DNA from: Clostridiales bacterium
GTDB lineage: Bacteria; Bacillota; Clostridia; Oscillospirales; Oscillospiraceae
Direction of reading: 5' to 3'
Length of the DNA: 8,708 nucleotides
Assembly (NCBI GenBank): GCA_021200895.1
Contig: JAJQFX010000051.1
Span: 1 to 8,708 of the forward strand
Both the position numbers and the translations under genes were made by a program. The notes below the pieces were generated by a model. That model made no database searches, was not told the DNA's origin, and worked only from the letters and a program-made list of their open reading frames with translations. How positions within the stretch are numbered: the first letter of the stretch is position 1; each line of letters starts with the position of its first letter. Shown in pieces: positions 1 to 5,474 of the stretch.

Positions 1-1148
1 CCCCCCAGCCGCCCCAGGCGGAGCCGCCTGCGGCGTCTGCCCCTCAGTTCCAGTATGACTTCGCCACCAACGTGGTGGACGCTGAGGCGTTCCCCTTTTC
101 CACCTGGGCGAAGCTGACCCGCGAGGTGCTGTCCAGCCGGGACAGCGCCCTCCTCTCCGCCGCAGACCCCCAGGGGGTGCCGGAGCTGCGGGAGGCCATC
201 GTCCGTCACCTGTACGAGTTCCGGGGCATCCGGGTCCAGCCCTCCCAAATCGTGGTGGGGGCCGGGTCGGAAATGCTGCTGTCCCTGCTGGTGCAGCTGC
301 TGGGCCGGGAGCAGGGCTACGCCGTGGAGGATCCGGGATACCGGAAAACGGTGCAGATCCTGCGGAAAAACGGCGCGCCGGTGTTCCCCATCCCCATGGA
401 CGAGGGGGGCATCGATGTGGGGCAGCTGGAGGCATCCCGGGCCAGCGTGGCCCATGTGACCCCTTCCCATCACTACCCCCTGGGCACCATCATGCCGGTC
501 AGCCGACGCTACGCCCTGCTGCAATGGGCAGAGTCCGCCCCGGAGCGCTACATCATCGAGGACGATTACGACAGCGAGTACCGCTTCACCGGCAAGCCCA
601 TCCCCGCCCTCCAGGGCCTGGACAGGGCGGGACGGGTGATTTATCTGAACACCTTCACCAAGAGCCTCTCCCCCTCCATGCGTATCAGCTACATGGTGCT
701 GCCCCCGCTGTTGGCGGAGCGATACCGGAGGGAGCTGTACTTTTATTCCTCCACTGTCCCCTCCTTCGAGCAGTACAGCCTGGCCCTGTTCATGCAGCGC
801 GGACACCTGGAGCGGCATATCTGGCGTACCCGGAAGCGGTACAAGCTGCGCCGGGACGCGCTGATCAGCGCGGTCAAAGAGACTGGGCTGACCGCCTACA
901 GCCAACTCAGCGGCGCGGACGCCGGCCTCCATCTGCTGCTGACCGTCAGGAACGGCAAGCGGGAGGCCGACATGATCTCCGCTGCGGCGGAGGCAGGCGT
1001 CCGCATTTACCCGGTCTCCGCCTGCTATGACGGGGCGGTGCCCGCAGCCTATGTCCCCACCTTCATCCTGGGCTACGCCAGGATGGACGAGGCCCATCTG
1101 ACCGACGCCTGCCGCCTGCTCCAGGAGCGCTGGCAGGCGCTGCCCTGA
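1..1148 (+). CDS. MocR/PdxR-type transcriptional regulator, C-terminal aminotransferase-like domain (5' partial)
   Basis: The reading frame is open from nt 3 to the TGA at 1146-1148 (381 visible residues), so the true start lies left of the window. MocR/PdxR proteins join an N-terminal GntR winged helix to a fold-type I aminotransferase-like domain that binds PLP as a sensor. Only the Pro/Ala-rich linker (visible residues 1-16) and the second domain are seen here. Evidence: the domain-opening FATNVVDAEAFPFSTWAKL, then EDDYDSEYRF (residues 186-195) with the PLP-ring Asp187 and Tyr189, then FTKSLSPSMRISY with the Schiff-base Lys220 (nt 660-662) and Arg227. The Tyr-to-Lys spacing of 31 and Lys-to-Arg spacing of 7 match those I recall for B. 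subtilis GabR. The DNA-binding half, promoter and target are not visible. No PLP-synthesis or GABA genes adjoin it here, so neither PdxR nor GabR is justified as a name. Family call is firm; specific role unknown. Confidence 0.93.
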   Translation, partial: PQPPQAEPPAASAPQFQYDFATNVVDAEAFPFSTWAKLTREVLSSRDSALLSAADPQGVPELREAIVRHLYEFRGIRVQPSQIVVGAGSEMLLSLLVQLLGREQGYAVEDPGYRKTVQILRKNGAPVFPIPMDEGGIDVGQLEASRASVAHVTPSHHYPLGTIMPVSRRYALLQWAESAPERYIIEDDYDSEYRFTGKPIPALQGLDRAGRVIYLNTFTKSLSPSMRISYMVLPPLLAERYRRELYFYSSTVPSFEQYSLALFMQRGHLERHIWRTRKRYKLRRDALISAVKETGLTAYSQLSGADAGLHLLLTVRNGKREADMISAAAEAGVRIYPVSACYDGAVPAAYVPTFILGYARMDEAHLTDACRLLQERWQALP

Positions 1149-1159
1149 GCCCCGTCCGG

Positions 1160-1201
1160 CGGAAAATTTTCCGGGCAGGCGGGCGGAAAGGTTGTTTTTT
1201 T
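1160..1201 (+). terminator. probable intrinsic terminator after the MocR-type gene
   Basis: TTTTCCG (1167-1173) can pair with CGGAAAG (1184-1190) around a 10-nt G-rich loop, followed by GTTGTTTTTTT (1191-1201). The left arm also belongs to a perfect 14-nt palindrome, CGGAAAATTTTCCG (1160-1173), so two hairpins compete. Placement 12 nt after the stop codon supports termination. The stem is modest. Confidence 0.5.
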
Positions 1202-1224
1202 CAAAAATCGGGGGGTTGAGTTCC

Positions 1225-1250
1225 GTTACTTTTTGTTACACTTTTGTTTC
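1225..1250 (+). promoter_or_regulatory. candidate response-regulator site: GTTAC/TGTTAC direct repeats (WalR-box-like)
   Basis: GTTAC occurs at 1225-1229 and 1235-1239, exactly 10 bp apart. Read slightly downstream, TGTTAC (1234-1239), five bases, then TGTTTC (1245-1250) matches the published WalR/YycF box TGTWAH-N5-TGTWAH with one mismatch in the second half. WalR controls cell-wall hydrolase genes, including 3D-domain yocH in B. subtilis, which fits the gene downstream. The site lies about 120 bp upstream of the -35, which is far. The assignment is an inference. Confidence 0.3.
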
Positions 1251-1252
1251 TC

Positions 1253-1323
1253 TTTGCCGTTTTGATTCCGCGTTTTGGAACCTTTTTGCCGTTTTGATTC
1301 CGCGTTTTGGAACCTTTTTGCCG
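1253..1323 (+). repeat. 32-bp direct tandem repeat, two full copies plus 7 nt
   Basis: Copies 1253-1284 and 1285-1316 are identical. A third begins at 1317 and matches only TTTGCCG (to 1323). Each unit starts TTTGCCGTTTTGATTCC and ends CGTTTTGGAACCTT, and holds an imperfect dyad TTCC-N7-GGAA. The 32-bp period is close to three helical turns. It lies 50 bp upstream of the -35 of the secreted cell-wall protein gene. It may be a duplicated operator or a neutral slippage product. Confidence 0.9.
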
Positions 1324-1372
1324 GACTTTTGAGCCTCTAAATTTATTTTTTTACTTTTTTGTTGAGAAAATA

Positions 1373-1401
1373 TTGACTTTTACCGAGTTTTGCGCTACAA
1401 T
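1373..1401 (+). promoter_or_regulatory. sigma-A promoter of the DUF348-G5-3D gene
   Basis: The -35 is TTGACT (1373-1378), the spacer is 17 bp, and the -10 is TACAAT (1396-1401); each hexamer has one mismatch to consensus. Transcription should begin near 1408, leaving a 5' UTR of about 69 nt. Upstream DNA is T-rich, as is common at strong promoters. Confidence 0.85.
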
Positions 1402-1425
1402 ATTCCATGTTAGCAGTTTGTCACC

Positions 1426-1448
1426 GCTGGTTACAAAACGTTACCGGC
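1426..1448 (+). promoter_or_regulatory. small stem-loop and GTTAC direct repeat in the 5' UTR of the 3D-domain gene
   Basis: GCTGGT (1426-1431) can pair with ACCGGC (1443-1448), with one G-U pair. The region also contains GTTAC at 1430-1434 and 1440-1444, the same 10-bp spacing as the pair at 1225-1239. It lies about 20-40 nt downstream of the predicted start site, where a bound protein would act as a roadblock, or the RNA hairpin could affect translation. No known riboswitch consensus is recognised. Confidence 0.3.
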
Positions 1449-1476
1449 TATCAAAATGTGAAACCTGGAGGAACGT

Positions 1477-2538
1477 ATGACTCACAAGATCTTATCCTTC
1501 TCGCATATGCTGAAGATGTTGATGGTTCTCGCGATGTGTCTGGCCTTTGCACTCCTGTGCAACCATTCCGCAAAGGCAAAAACTGTTTATGAAATTTCTG
1601 ACGAAGCATCCACCGTCACCGTGGAGACCTATACCGACAGCGTGGACGAGGTGCTGGATGAGGCCGGTGTAGACCTCTCCGCCACCGACTTCGTGGATGC
1701 CGACGCCACGGAGGACACTGTGCAGCTGTCCATCTCTCACGCACAGTATGCCACCGTCGTCTGTGACGGCGCTACCGTTACCGCTCAAATCGAGGACGGG
1801 GACACGGTTGCAATGCTGCTGGAAAAGCTGAATATCACCGTTGGCGAGGATGACATCCTCTCCCATGACCCCACTGCCACCGTCTCGGCGGGGGACACCA
1901 TCACCATTCACCGCGTCACCATCACCTATTATACGGAAGAATCCACCACCCCCTATGACACCGCCACCATTTGCGACCCCACCATGAGCCGGGGAACCAC
2001 CGCAGTGGTGCAGGCAGGCGTTGACGGCAGGACGGTTTACACCTACGAGCAGAAGTCCATTGACGGCGGCGAGCCGGCGACCACCCTGGTGCAGACAGAT
2101 ACATATGATATGCAGACGGAAATCACCGCTTACGGCACCCGGGTCTACTTCCAAACTCCCACCGGCCTGAGCCAGTCCAAGGACTGCATCACCAACATTG
2201 ACGACCGCACCAACACCATCACCCTGGCCTCCGGCGCGACCTATCACCTGTCCAAGACCGTCACCTGCAGCTGCACCGCCTACACCGCCAAGTCCGGCTC
2301 CCGCACTGCCTCCGGCCGGAAGGCCCAGGTGGGCGTGGTGGCCGTGGATACCTCCGTCTTCCCCATGGGGACGAAGCTGCTGATTCAGTCCAGCAGCGGC
2401 TCCTTCCTCTACGGCGTGGCCGTGGCGGGAGACACCGGCTCCGCTGTGAAGGGCAACACCATCGACCTGTACTTTGATTCGGCCAGCGAGTGCTACTCCT
2501 TCGGGCGCCGCACCTGCACCGTCTATGTGTTGAGTTGA
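1477..2538 (+). CDS. secreted DUF348-G5-3D domain cell-wall protein (YabE-like)
   Basis: A 353-residue exported protein, probably a peptidoglycan-active enzyme of the YabE/YocH/resuscitation-promoting type. Residues 1-35 form a signal peptide (basic K4 and K13, hydrophobic 14-28, likely cut after SAKA). There is no proper lipobox. Two DUF348-type repeats follow (about 37-80 and 86-146), then a G5 domain (about 147-222, with VVQAGVDGRTVYTYE). The C-terminal 3D domain (about 260-353) contains ASGRKAQVGVVAVD, AGDTGSAVKG and IDLYF. Its three hallmark aspartates D291, D319 and D330 are all present, so the MltA-like barrel active site looks intact. The start ATG follows GGAGG (1467-1471) by 5 nt. 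The gene has its own promoter and terminator. A YabE homologue beside rsmA matches Bacillus gene order, except that rnmV is missing between them. Domain calls are firm; the enzymatic reaction is inferred. Confidence 0.93.
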   Translation: MTHKILSFSHMLKMLMVLAMCLAFALLCNHSAKAKTVYEISDEASTVTVETYTDSVDEVLDEAGVDLSATDFVDADATEDTVQLSISHAQYATVVCDGATVTAQIEDGDTVAMLLEKLNITVGEDDILSHDPTATVSAGDTITIHRVTITYYTEESTTPYDTATICDPTMSRGTTAVVQAGVDGRTVYTYEQKSIDGGEPATTLVQTDTYDMQTEITAYGTRVYFQTPTGLSQSKDCITNIDDRTNTITLASGATYHLSKTVTCSCTAYTAKSGSRTASGRKAQVGVVAVDTSVFPMGTKLLIQSSSGSFLYGVAVAGDTGSAVKGNTIDLYFDSASECYSFGRRTCTVYVLS

Positions 2539-2547
2539 CAAAATGCA

Positions 2548-2588
2548 AAAAGCGCCTGCGCAACAGCTGCGCGGGCGCTTTTCTTTTT
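2548..2588 (+). terminator. strong intrinsic terminator after the 3D-domain gene
   Basis: A 15-bp stem, AAAAGCGCCTGCGCA (2548-2562) with TGCGCGGGCGCTTTT (2568-2582), has one G-U pair and a 5-nt loop ACAGC. CTTTTT (2583-2588) follows. It begins 10 nt after the stop codon. The A-run on its left makes it potentially bidirectional, but no convergent gene is present. Confidence 0.93.
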
Positions 2589-2596
2589 GCCGCATT

Positions 2597-2607
2597 TCTG
2601 GTATACT
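2597..2607 (+). promoter_or_regulatory. extended -10 promoter of rsmA
   Basis: TGgTATACT (2599-2607) is an extended -10. The would-be -35 (2579-2584, TTTTCT) is poor and overlaps the T-tract of the preceding terminator. Transcription would start near 2614, giving a leader under 20 nt that carries the ribosome binding site AGGAGTGA (2619-2626). The strong terminator just upstream makes a separate promoter necessary. Confidence 0.6.
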
Positions 2608-2631
2608 ACCGGAAGAACAGGAGTGACCCAC

Positions 2632-3489
2632 ATGAATTTATGCGACATCCATGAAATCAAGCCCCTGCTGGCCCGCCACGGCTTCCACTTTTCCAAGTCC
2701 ATGGGGCAGAACTTCCTCATCGACCCCGCCGTGCCCCAGGCCATCGCGGAGGCCTCCGGCGCGGATGAGACCACCGGCGTGCTGGAAATCGGCCCCGGCA
2801 TCGGCGCTCTCACCGTCCAGCTGGCCCAGCGGGGGGCTAAGGTGGTGGCGGTGGAGCTGGACACCGCCCTCCTCCCCGTCCTGGCGGAGACGCTGGCGGA
2901 CTGCCCCAATGTGGAGGTCGTCCCCGGCGACATTATGAAGCTGGACCTGGAGGCCCTGGTGGCGGAACACTTCGGCGGTCTGACCCCCATCGTCTGCGCC
3001 AACCTGCCCTATAACATCACCACCCCGGCGCTGACCCGGCTGCTGGAATCCGGGCTGTTCGCCTCCGTCACCGTGATGATTCAGCGGGAGGTGGCCCGCA
3101 GAATTTGCGCCGCCCCCGGCAGCGGGGACTATGGGGCCTTCACCCTCCTGTGCCAGTATCACGCGGACTGCCGGCTGCTGTTTGAGGCGGAGCCGGAGTG
3201 CTTCCTGCCCGCCCCTAAAGTGACCTCCCAGGTGCTGCGGATGACGCGGCTGGATGAGCCGCCGGTCACGGTGACGGACGAGGGGCTGCTGTTCCAGGTG
3301 ATACGTGCCTCCTTCGCCCAGCGGCGGAAGAAACTCCTGAACGGCCTTGCCTCCGCTTTCCGGGGCCGGGCCACCAAGGAGGAGCTGGCGGACATTCTCC
3401 GCGCCTGCGGCTACGGGGAAACTGTGCGGGGGGAGGAGCTGAGCCTGGCCCAGTTCGCCGCCATCAGCGAGGCCCTGGCCGGGCGATAA
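2632..3489 (+). CDS. rsmA: 16S rRNA (adenine1518-N6/adenine1519-N6)-dimethyltransferase
   Basis: RsmA/KsgA uses SAM to dimethylate two adjacent adenines in helix 45 of 16S rRNA late in 30S assembly; its loss gives kasugamycin resistance. The 285-residue length is normal. Residues 20-31 read FSKSMGQNFLID, the family's N-terminal motif. VLEIGPGIGALT (50-61) is SAM motif I, VELD (74-77) motif II, GDIMKLD (99-105) motif III and NLPYNITTP (124-132) the NLPY catalytic motif. The tail has RASFAQRRKKLLNGL (225-239), typical of RsmA rather than Erm methylases. ATG 2632 is chosen because AGGAGTGA (2619-2626) sits 5-8 nt upstream; the in-frame TTG at 2587 lies upstream of the predicted transcription start. 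It is separated from the upstream YabE-like gene by a terminator, so the two are probably independent units. Confidence 0.97.
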   Translation: MNLCDIHEIKPLLARHGFHFSKSMGQNFLIDPAVPQAIAEASGADETTGVLEIGPGIGALTVQLAQRGAKVVAVELDTALLPVLAETLADCPNVEVVPGDIMKLDLEALVAEHFGGLTPIVCANLPYNITTPALTRLLESGLFASVTVMIQREVARRICAAPGSGDYGAFTLLCQYHADCRLLFEAEPECFLPAPKVTSQVLRMTRLDEPPVTVTDEGLLFQVIRASFAQRRKKLLNGLASAFRGRATKEELADILRACGYGETVRGEELSLAQFAAISEALAGR

Positions 3490-3498
3490 CCCGTTCGC

Positions 3499-3539
3499 AC
3501 CGTTTTGTTCAAAATGAACCATCCTGGGGCGGTTTTTCT
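3499..3539 (+). terminator. possible weak terminator after rsmA
   Basis: GTTCA (3507-3511) pairs with TGAAC (3515-3519) inside an outer ACCG (3499-3502)/CGGT (3530-3533), followed by TTTTTCTT. The stem is short and interrupted, so efficiency is doubtful. Its place 10 nt after the rsmA stop is suggestive. Confidence 0.35.
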
Positions 3540-3555
3540 TTGTGCAGAATGAAAC

Positions 3556-3584
3556 TTGCATTTTATTGCAAAGCATGATATAAT
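3556..3584 (+). promoter_or_regulatory. near-consensus sigma-A promoter of the MATE leader
   Basis: The -35 is TTGCAT (3556-3561), the spacer is 17 bp, and the -10 is a perfect TATAAT (3579-3584) preceded by TGa (3576-3578), an extended -10. This is the strongest promoter in the window. The start is predicted near 3591, so the RNA would begin directly at the first leader hairpin. Confidence 0.9.
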
Positions 3585-3591
3585 CAAGCTA

Positions 3592-3644
3592 ACGAGTAGC
3601 TGAAACGGCGTAAGTCCAGTCGTTTTGCTGCTCGTTTTTATTTT
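3592..3644 (+). terminator. terminator-like hairpin 1 of the MATE leader
   Basis: Sixteen base pairs in two helical blocks separated by a small TG/T bulge, immediately followed by TTTTTATTTT. It starts at or within 2 nt of the predicted transcription start, so efficient termination would give a discrete RNA of about 50 nt. Confidence 0.75.
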
Positions 3645-3661
3645 CCCATTTTCGTAAGAGG

Positions 3662-3703
3662 AAAACGGCCTGTCTGCTCCCGGCGGACGCGCTGTTTTTC
3701 TGT
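3662..3703 (+). terminator. terminator-like hairpin 2 of the MATE leader
   Basis: An 8-bp outer stem (one G-U), a 2x2 internal loop and a 6-bp inner stem (one U-G), capped by a 5-nt loop, followed by TTTTTCTGTAT. The T-tract overlaps the right arm and is shorter than that of hairpin 1, so it is probably the weaker of the two. It ends just before the Shine-Dalgarno sequence. Confidence 0.5.
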
Positions 3704-3726
3704 ATGTTCAGGAGGTATTCATCTTT

Positions 3727-5154
3727 ATGGAAGAAAAGTCCAACACATTCCTTGAGACGGAAACGATTGGCAGGCTGATGCGGAAGTATGCCATCCCCTG
3801 CATCATCTCCCTCTTGGTGGCCGCGCTGTACAACATCGTAGACCAGATCTTCATCGCCAACGCGGACTATCTTGGCTCCTACGGCAACGCCGCCAACACG
3901 GTGGTCTACCCGCTGACCATTGTGGCCCTGGCCCTGGCCGTGCTGATTGGCGACGGCTGCTGCGCCTACGTCAGCATCTGCCTGGGCTCCAACAAGCAGA
4001 AGGACGCCCATTGCAGCATCGGCAGCTCCGTGCTGCTCTGCATCATCATCAGCCTGGTGCTGACCGCCGTCTATTTCCTGTTCCAGGAGCCGATTCTGAC
4101 CCTGTTCGGCGGCCGCGTCAATGAGGAGACCTTCGCCCAGTCCAAGGAGTATTTCACCTTCATCACTATGGGCATCCCCTTCTATATGTTCGGTCAGGCC
4201 ATGAACCCCATCATCCGCTCCGACGGCAGCCCCAGGTTCGCCATGGCCTCTACCTTGGTGGGTGCGGCCTTCAACATCGTCTTTGACCCCATCTGCATCT
4301 ACGGCCTGAAGTGGGGCATGATGGGCGCGGCCCTGGCCACCATCGGCGGCCAAATCATCACCGCCATCCTCTCCGTCTGGTATCTGTGCCACATGAAGGC
4401 GGTGAAGCTGGAGAAGAGCAGCTTCCGCCTCTATCCCAGCCTGATGCGGCGCTATCTCCCTCTGGGTATTTGCAGCCTGCTGTCTCAAATCTCTCTGGTG
4501 CTAGCAATGGCCGCCGTCAACAACATGATTCAGAAGTACGGCGCGCTGGACCCCATCTTCGGCCAGGAGGAGTACGCCCAAATCCCCATGGCGGTGGTGG
4601 GTATTGTCATAAAGGTGTTCCAAATCGTCATCTCCATCGCCGTTGGCATTGCCGCCGGGTGCATCCCCATCGTGGGCTACAACGTGGGGGCAGGCCGGAA
4701 GGACCGGGCGCTGGAGCTATTCCAGAAGCTGCTGGTCTCGGAGTTTGCAGTGGGCGCTGTGGCGCTGGTGATTGTGGAACTGTTCCCCAACCAGCTGATT
4801 GGCCTGTTCGGCGCCGCCAACGAGAGCGCCTATTACACCGAGTTCGCCGTGAAGAGCTTCCGCACCTACCTCTGCCTGATGCCCCTGGCCACCGTCAACA
4901 AGGGTACCTTTATCTATTTGCAGTCCCTGGGCAAGGCATTTTTGTCCACGCTGCTGTCGCTGGTGCGTGAGGTGGTGTTCGGCGTGCTGTTCCCCATCGT
5001 GCTGCCCATCTTCTTCGGGCTGAACGGTATCCTGTACTCCATGCCGGCCTCCGACCTCCTGACCTTTGTCATCTCGGTCATCGTCATCGTTTACACGGTG
5101 AAGCTGCTGAAGCAGCCGGAGGAGCCCTCCACTGCAAAGCTGCACGCCAACTGA
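3727..5154 (+). CDS. MATE family multidrug/cation antiporter (MepA-like)
   Basis: A 475-residue inner-membrane protein with the pattern of 12 hydrophobic segments in two homologous halves expected of MATE exporters, which expel drugs or metabolites using Na+ or H+ gradients. The N-half has YNIVDQIFIANA (35-46) and the loop AYVSICLGSNKQKDA (about 79-93). The C-half repeats this as IPIVGYNVGAGRKDRA. NPIIRSDGSPRFAM is the conserved segment before TM6. These features resemble the MepA-like subgroup. ATG 3727 follows AGGAGGT (3710-3716) by 10 nt. The gene stands alone between its own leader and a G-rich terminator. The strong promoter plus tandem leader hairpins suggest that expression is held down by premature termination and induced by a signal, as for several antibiotic-resistance genes. 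The substrate cannot be told from sequence. Family call is very firm. Confidence 0.95.
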   Translation: MEEKSNTFLETETIGRLMRKYAIPCIISLLVAALYNIVDQIFIANADYLGSYGNAANTVVYPLTIVALALAVLIGDGCCAYVSICLGSNKQKDAHCSIGSSVLLCIIISLVLTAVYFLFQEPILTLFGGRVNEETFAQSKEYFTFITMGIPFYMFGQAMNPIIRSDGSPRFAMASTLVGAAFNIVFDPICIYGLKWGMMGAALATIGGQIITAILSVWYLCHMKAVKLEKSSFRLYPSLMRRYLPLGICSLLSQISLVLAMAAVNNMIQKYGALDPIFGQEEYAQIPMAVVGIVIKVFQIVISIAVGIAAGCIPIVGYNVGAGRKDRALELFQKLLVSEFAVGAVALVIVELFPNQLIGLFGAANESAYYTEFAVKSFRTYLCLMPLATVNKGTFIYLQSLGKAFLSTLLSLVREVVFGVLFPIVLPIFFGLNGILYSMPASDLLTFVISVIVIVYTVKLLKQPEEPSTAKLHAN

Positions 5155-5175
5155 CGGGGTTCGTCTCCCTTGCAG

Positions 5176-5208
5176 CGCCGCCGCCCTAAGGGGGGGGGGC
5201 GTTTTCTG
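5176..5208 (+). terminator. G10-containing intrinsic terminator after the MATE gene
   Basis: CGCCGCCGCCC (5176-5186) pairs with GGGGGGGGGCG (5191-5201) around loop TAAG, with two G-G mismatches. TTTTCTGTT follows. The right arm lies in a run of ten G (5190-5199), which is slippage-prone and a likely place for an indel error in the assembly. Confidence 0.75.
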
Positions 5209-5394
5209 TTGGCCCAGACGCGGGGCGGCGTGCAATACAGAGGTTGTGGAACCTTCATGGCGGAGAGAACATCTTGTGGCGGTTTGCTTTTGAACGTCCA
5301 CATTTATGAGTGCTTCCGGTTCGGCGGAATAGGTTCTGTCATTTTCGGAGGCTGGTGTTCCACAACTATATTGCGCTTTTATTTCAAAAAGTGC
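5209..5394. other. non-coding stretch between the MATE gene and the kinase-like gene
   Basis: I find no convincing gene. An ATG ORF at 5257 (52 codons) lacks a Shine-Dalgarno site and has no recognisable motif. A 10-bp inverted repeat, GTTGTGGAAC (5243-5252) and GTTCCACAAC (5357-5366), is 104 bp apart. The first copy also sits in a local dyad AGGTT-gtgg-AACCT. No known RNA family is recognised. Confidence 0.6.
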
Positions 5395-5423
5395 TTTACT
5401 TTTCCGCCGCGCTGAGGTATAAT
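5395..5423 (+). promoter_or_regulatory. sigma-A promoter of the cytidylate kinase-like gene
   Basis: The -35 is TTTACT (5395-5400), the spacer is 17 bp, and the -10 is a perfect TATAAT (5418-5423). Transcription should start near 5430, giving a leader of about 45 nt before the chosen ATG at 5475. Confidence 0.8.
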
Positions 5424-5474
5424 AGAGTAACTATGAAACCCGGTTTTATCCGACGCACAGAAAGGAGCAAGCGT

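Larger units (their letters stand above)
3591..3726 (+). ncRNA. structured leader of the MATE gene: tandem terminator hairpins with a competing pairing (candidate attenuator)
   Basis: Hairpin 1 has a lower stem ACGAGTAGC (3592-3600)/GCTGCTCGT (3627-3635). Its upper stem is AAACGGC (3603-3609)/GTCGTTT (3619-3625) with a 9-nt loop GTAAGTCCA. TTTTTATTTT (3635-3644) follows. Hairpin 2 is AAAACGGC (3662-3669)/GCTGTTTT (3691-3698) enclosing GTCTGC (3672-3677)/GCGGAC (3683-3688), then TTTTTCTGT. GTCGTTTT (3619-3626) can pair instead with AAAACGGC (3662-3669) over 8 bp with one G-U, which would break both hairpins. The only ATG in the leader (3704) is out of frame with the MATE gene, so peptide-based attenuation is not evident. 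The ribosome site AGGAGGT (3710-3716) is outside both hairpins, which favours control of transcription over translation. I do not recognise a known riboswitch class. The pairings are read directly from sequence; the switching is inferred. Confidence 0.65.

Noticed and set aside
72..1148. GTG at 72 as the start of a complete 358-residue protein
   Set aside because: The frame is open to the left edge and reads a typical MocR linker and domain start (QFQYDFATN), so the gene begins outside the window.
1149..1476. c-di-AMP (ydaO-type) riboswitch upstream of the 3D-domain gene
   Set aside because: This class often precedes cell-wall hydrolases, but the 5' UTR is only about 69 nt and lacks its conserved elements.
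1407..1592. ORF starting at ATG 1407 as an upstream leader peptide of the 3D-domain gene
   Set aside because: The ATG sits at or before the predicted transcription start, has no Shine-Dalgarno, and runs over 100 nt into the real gene in another frame.
1492..2631. Long minus-strand ORF opposite the 3D-domain gene (379 codons)
   Set aside because: It is a shadow of GC-rich codon use, low-complexity Gly/Val/His-rich, without motifs or a ribosome site.
2638..3576. Minus-strand ORF opposite rsmA (312 codons)
   Set aside because: The plus-strand frame carries every RsmA motif; the antisense product is rich in Gly, His and Gln and looks like no family.
3591..3726. Guanidine (ykkC-type or mini-ykkC) or yybP-ykoY riboswitch before the MATE gene
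   Set aside because: I could not find paired ACGR loops or the other conserved cores of these classes; the structure seen is two terminator-like hairpins.
3589..4488. Minus-strand ORF opposite the MATE gene and its leader (299 codons)
   Set aside because: Antisense artefact; it also runs through the promoter and hairpins of the plus-strand unit.
5170..5415. Small plus-strand ORF after the MATE gene (81 codons), including ATG 5257
   Set aside because: It begins within the terminator, lacks a ribosome site, and its composition gives no recognisable protein.
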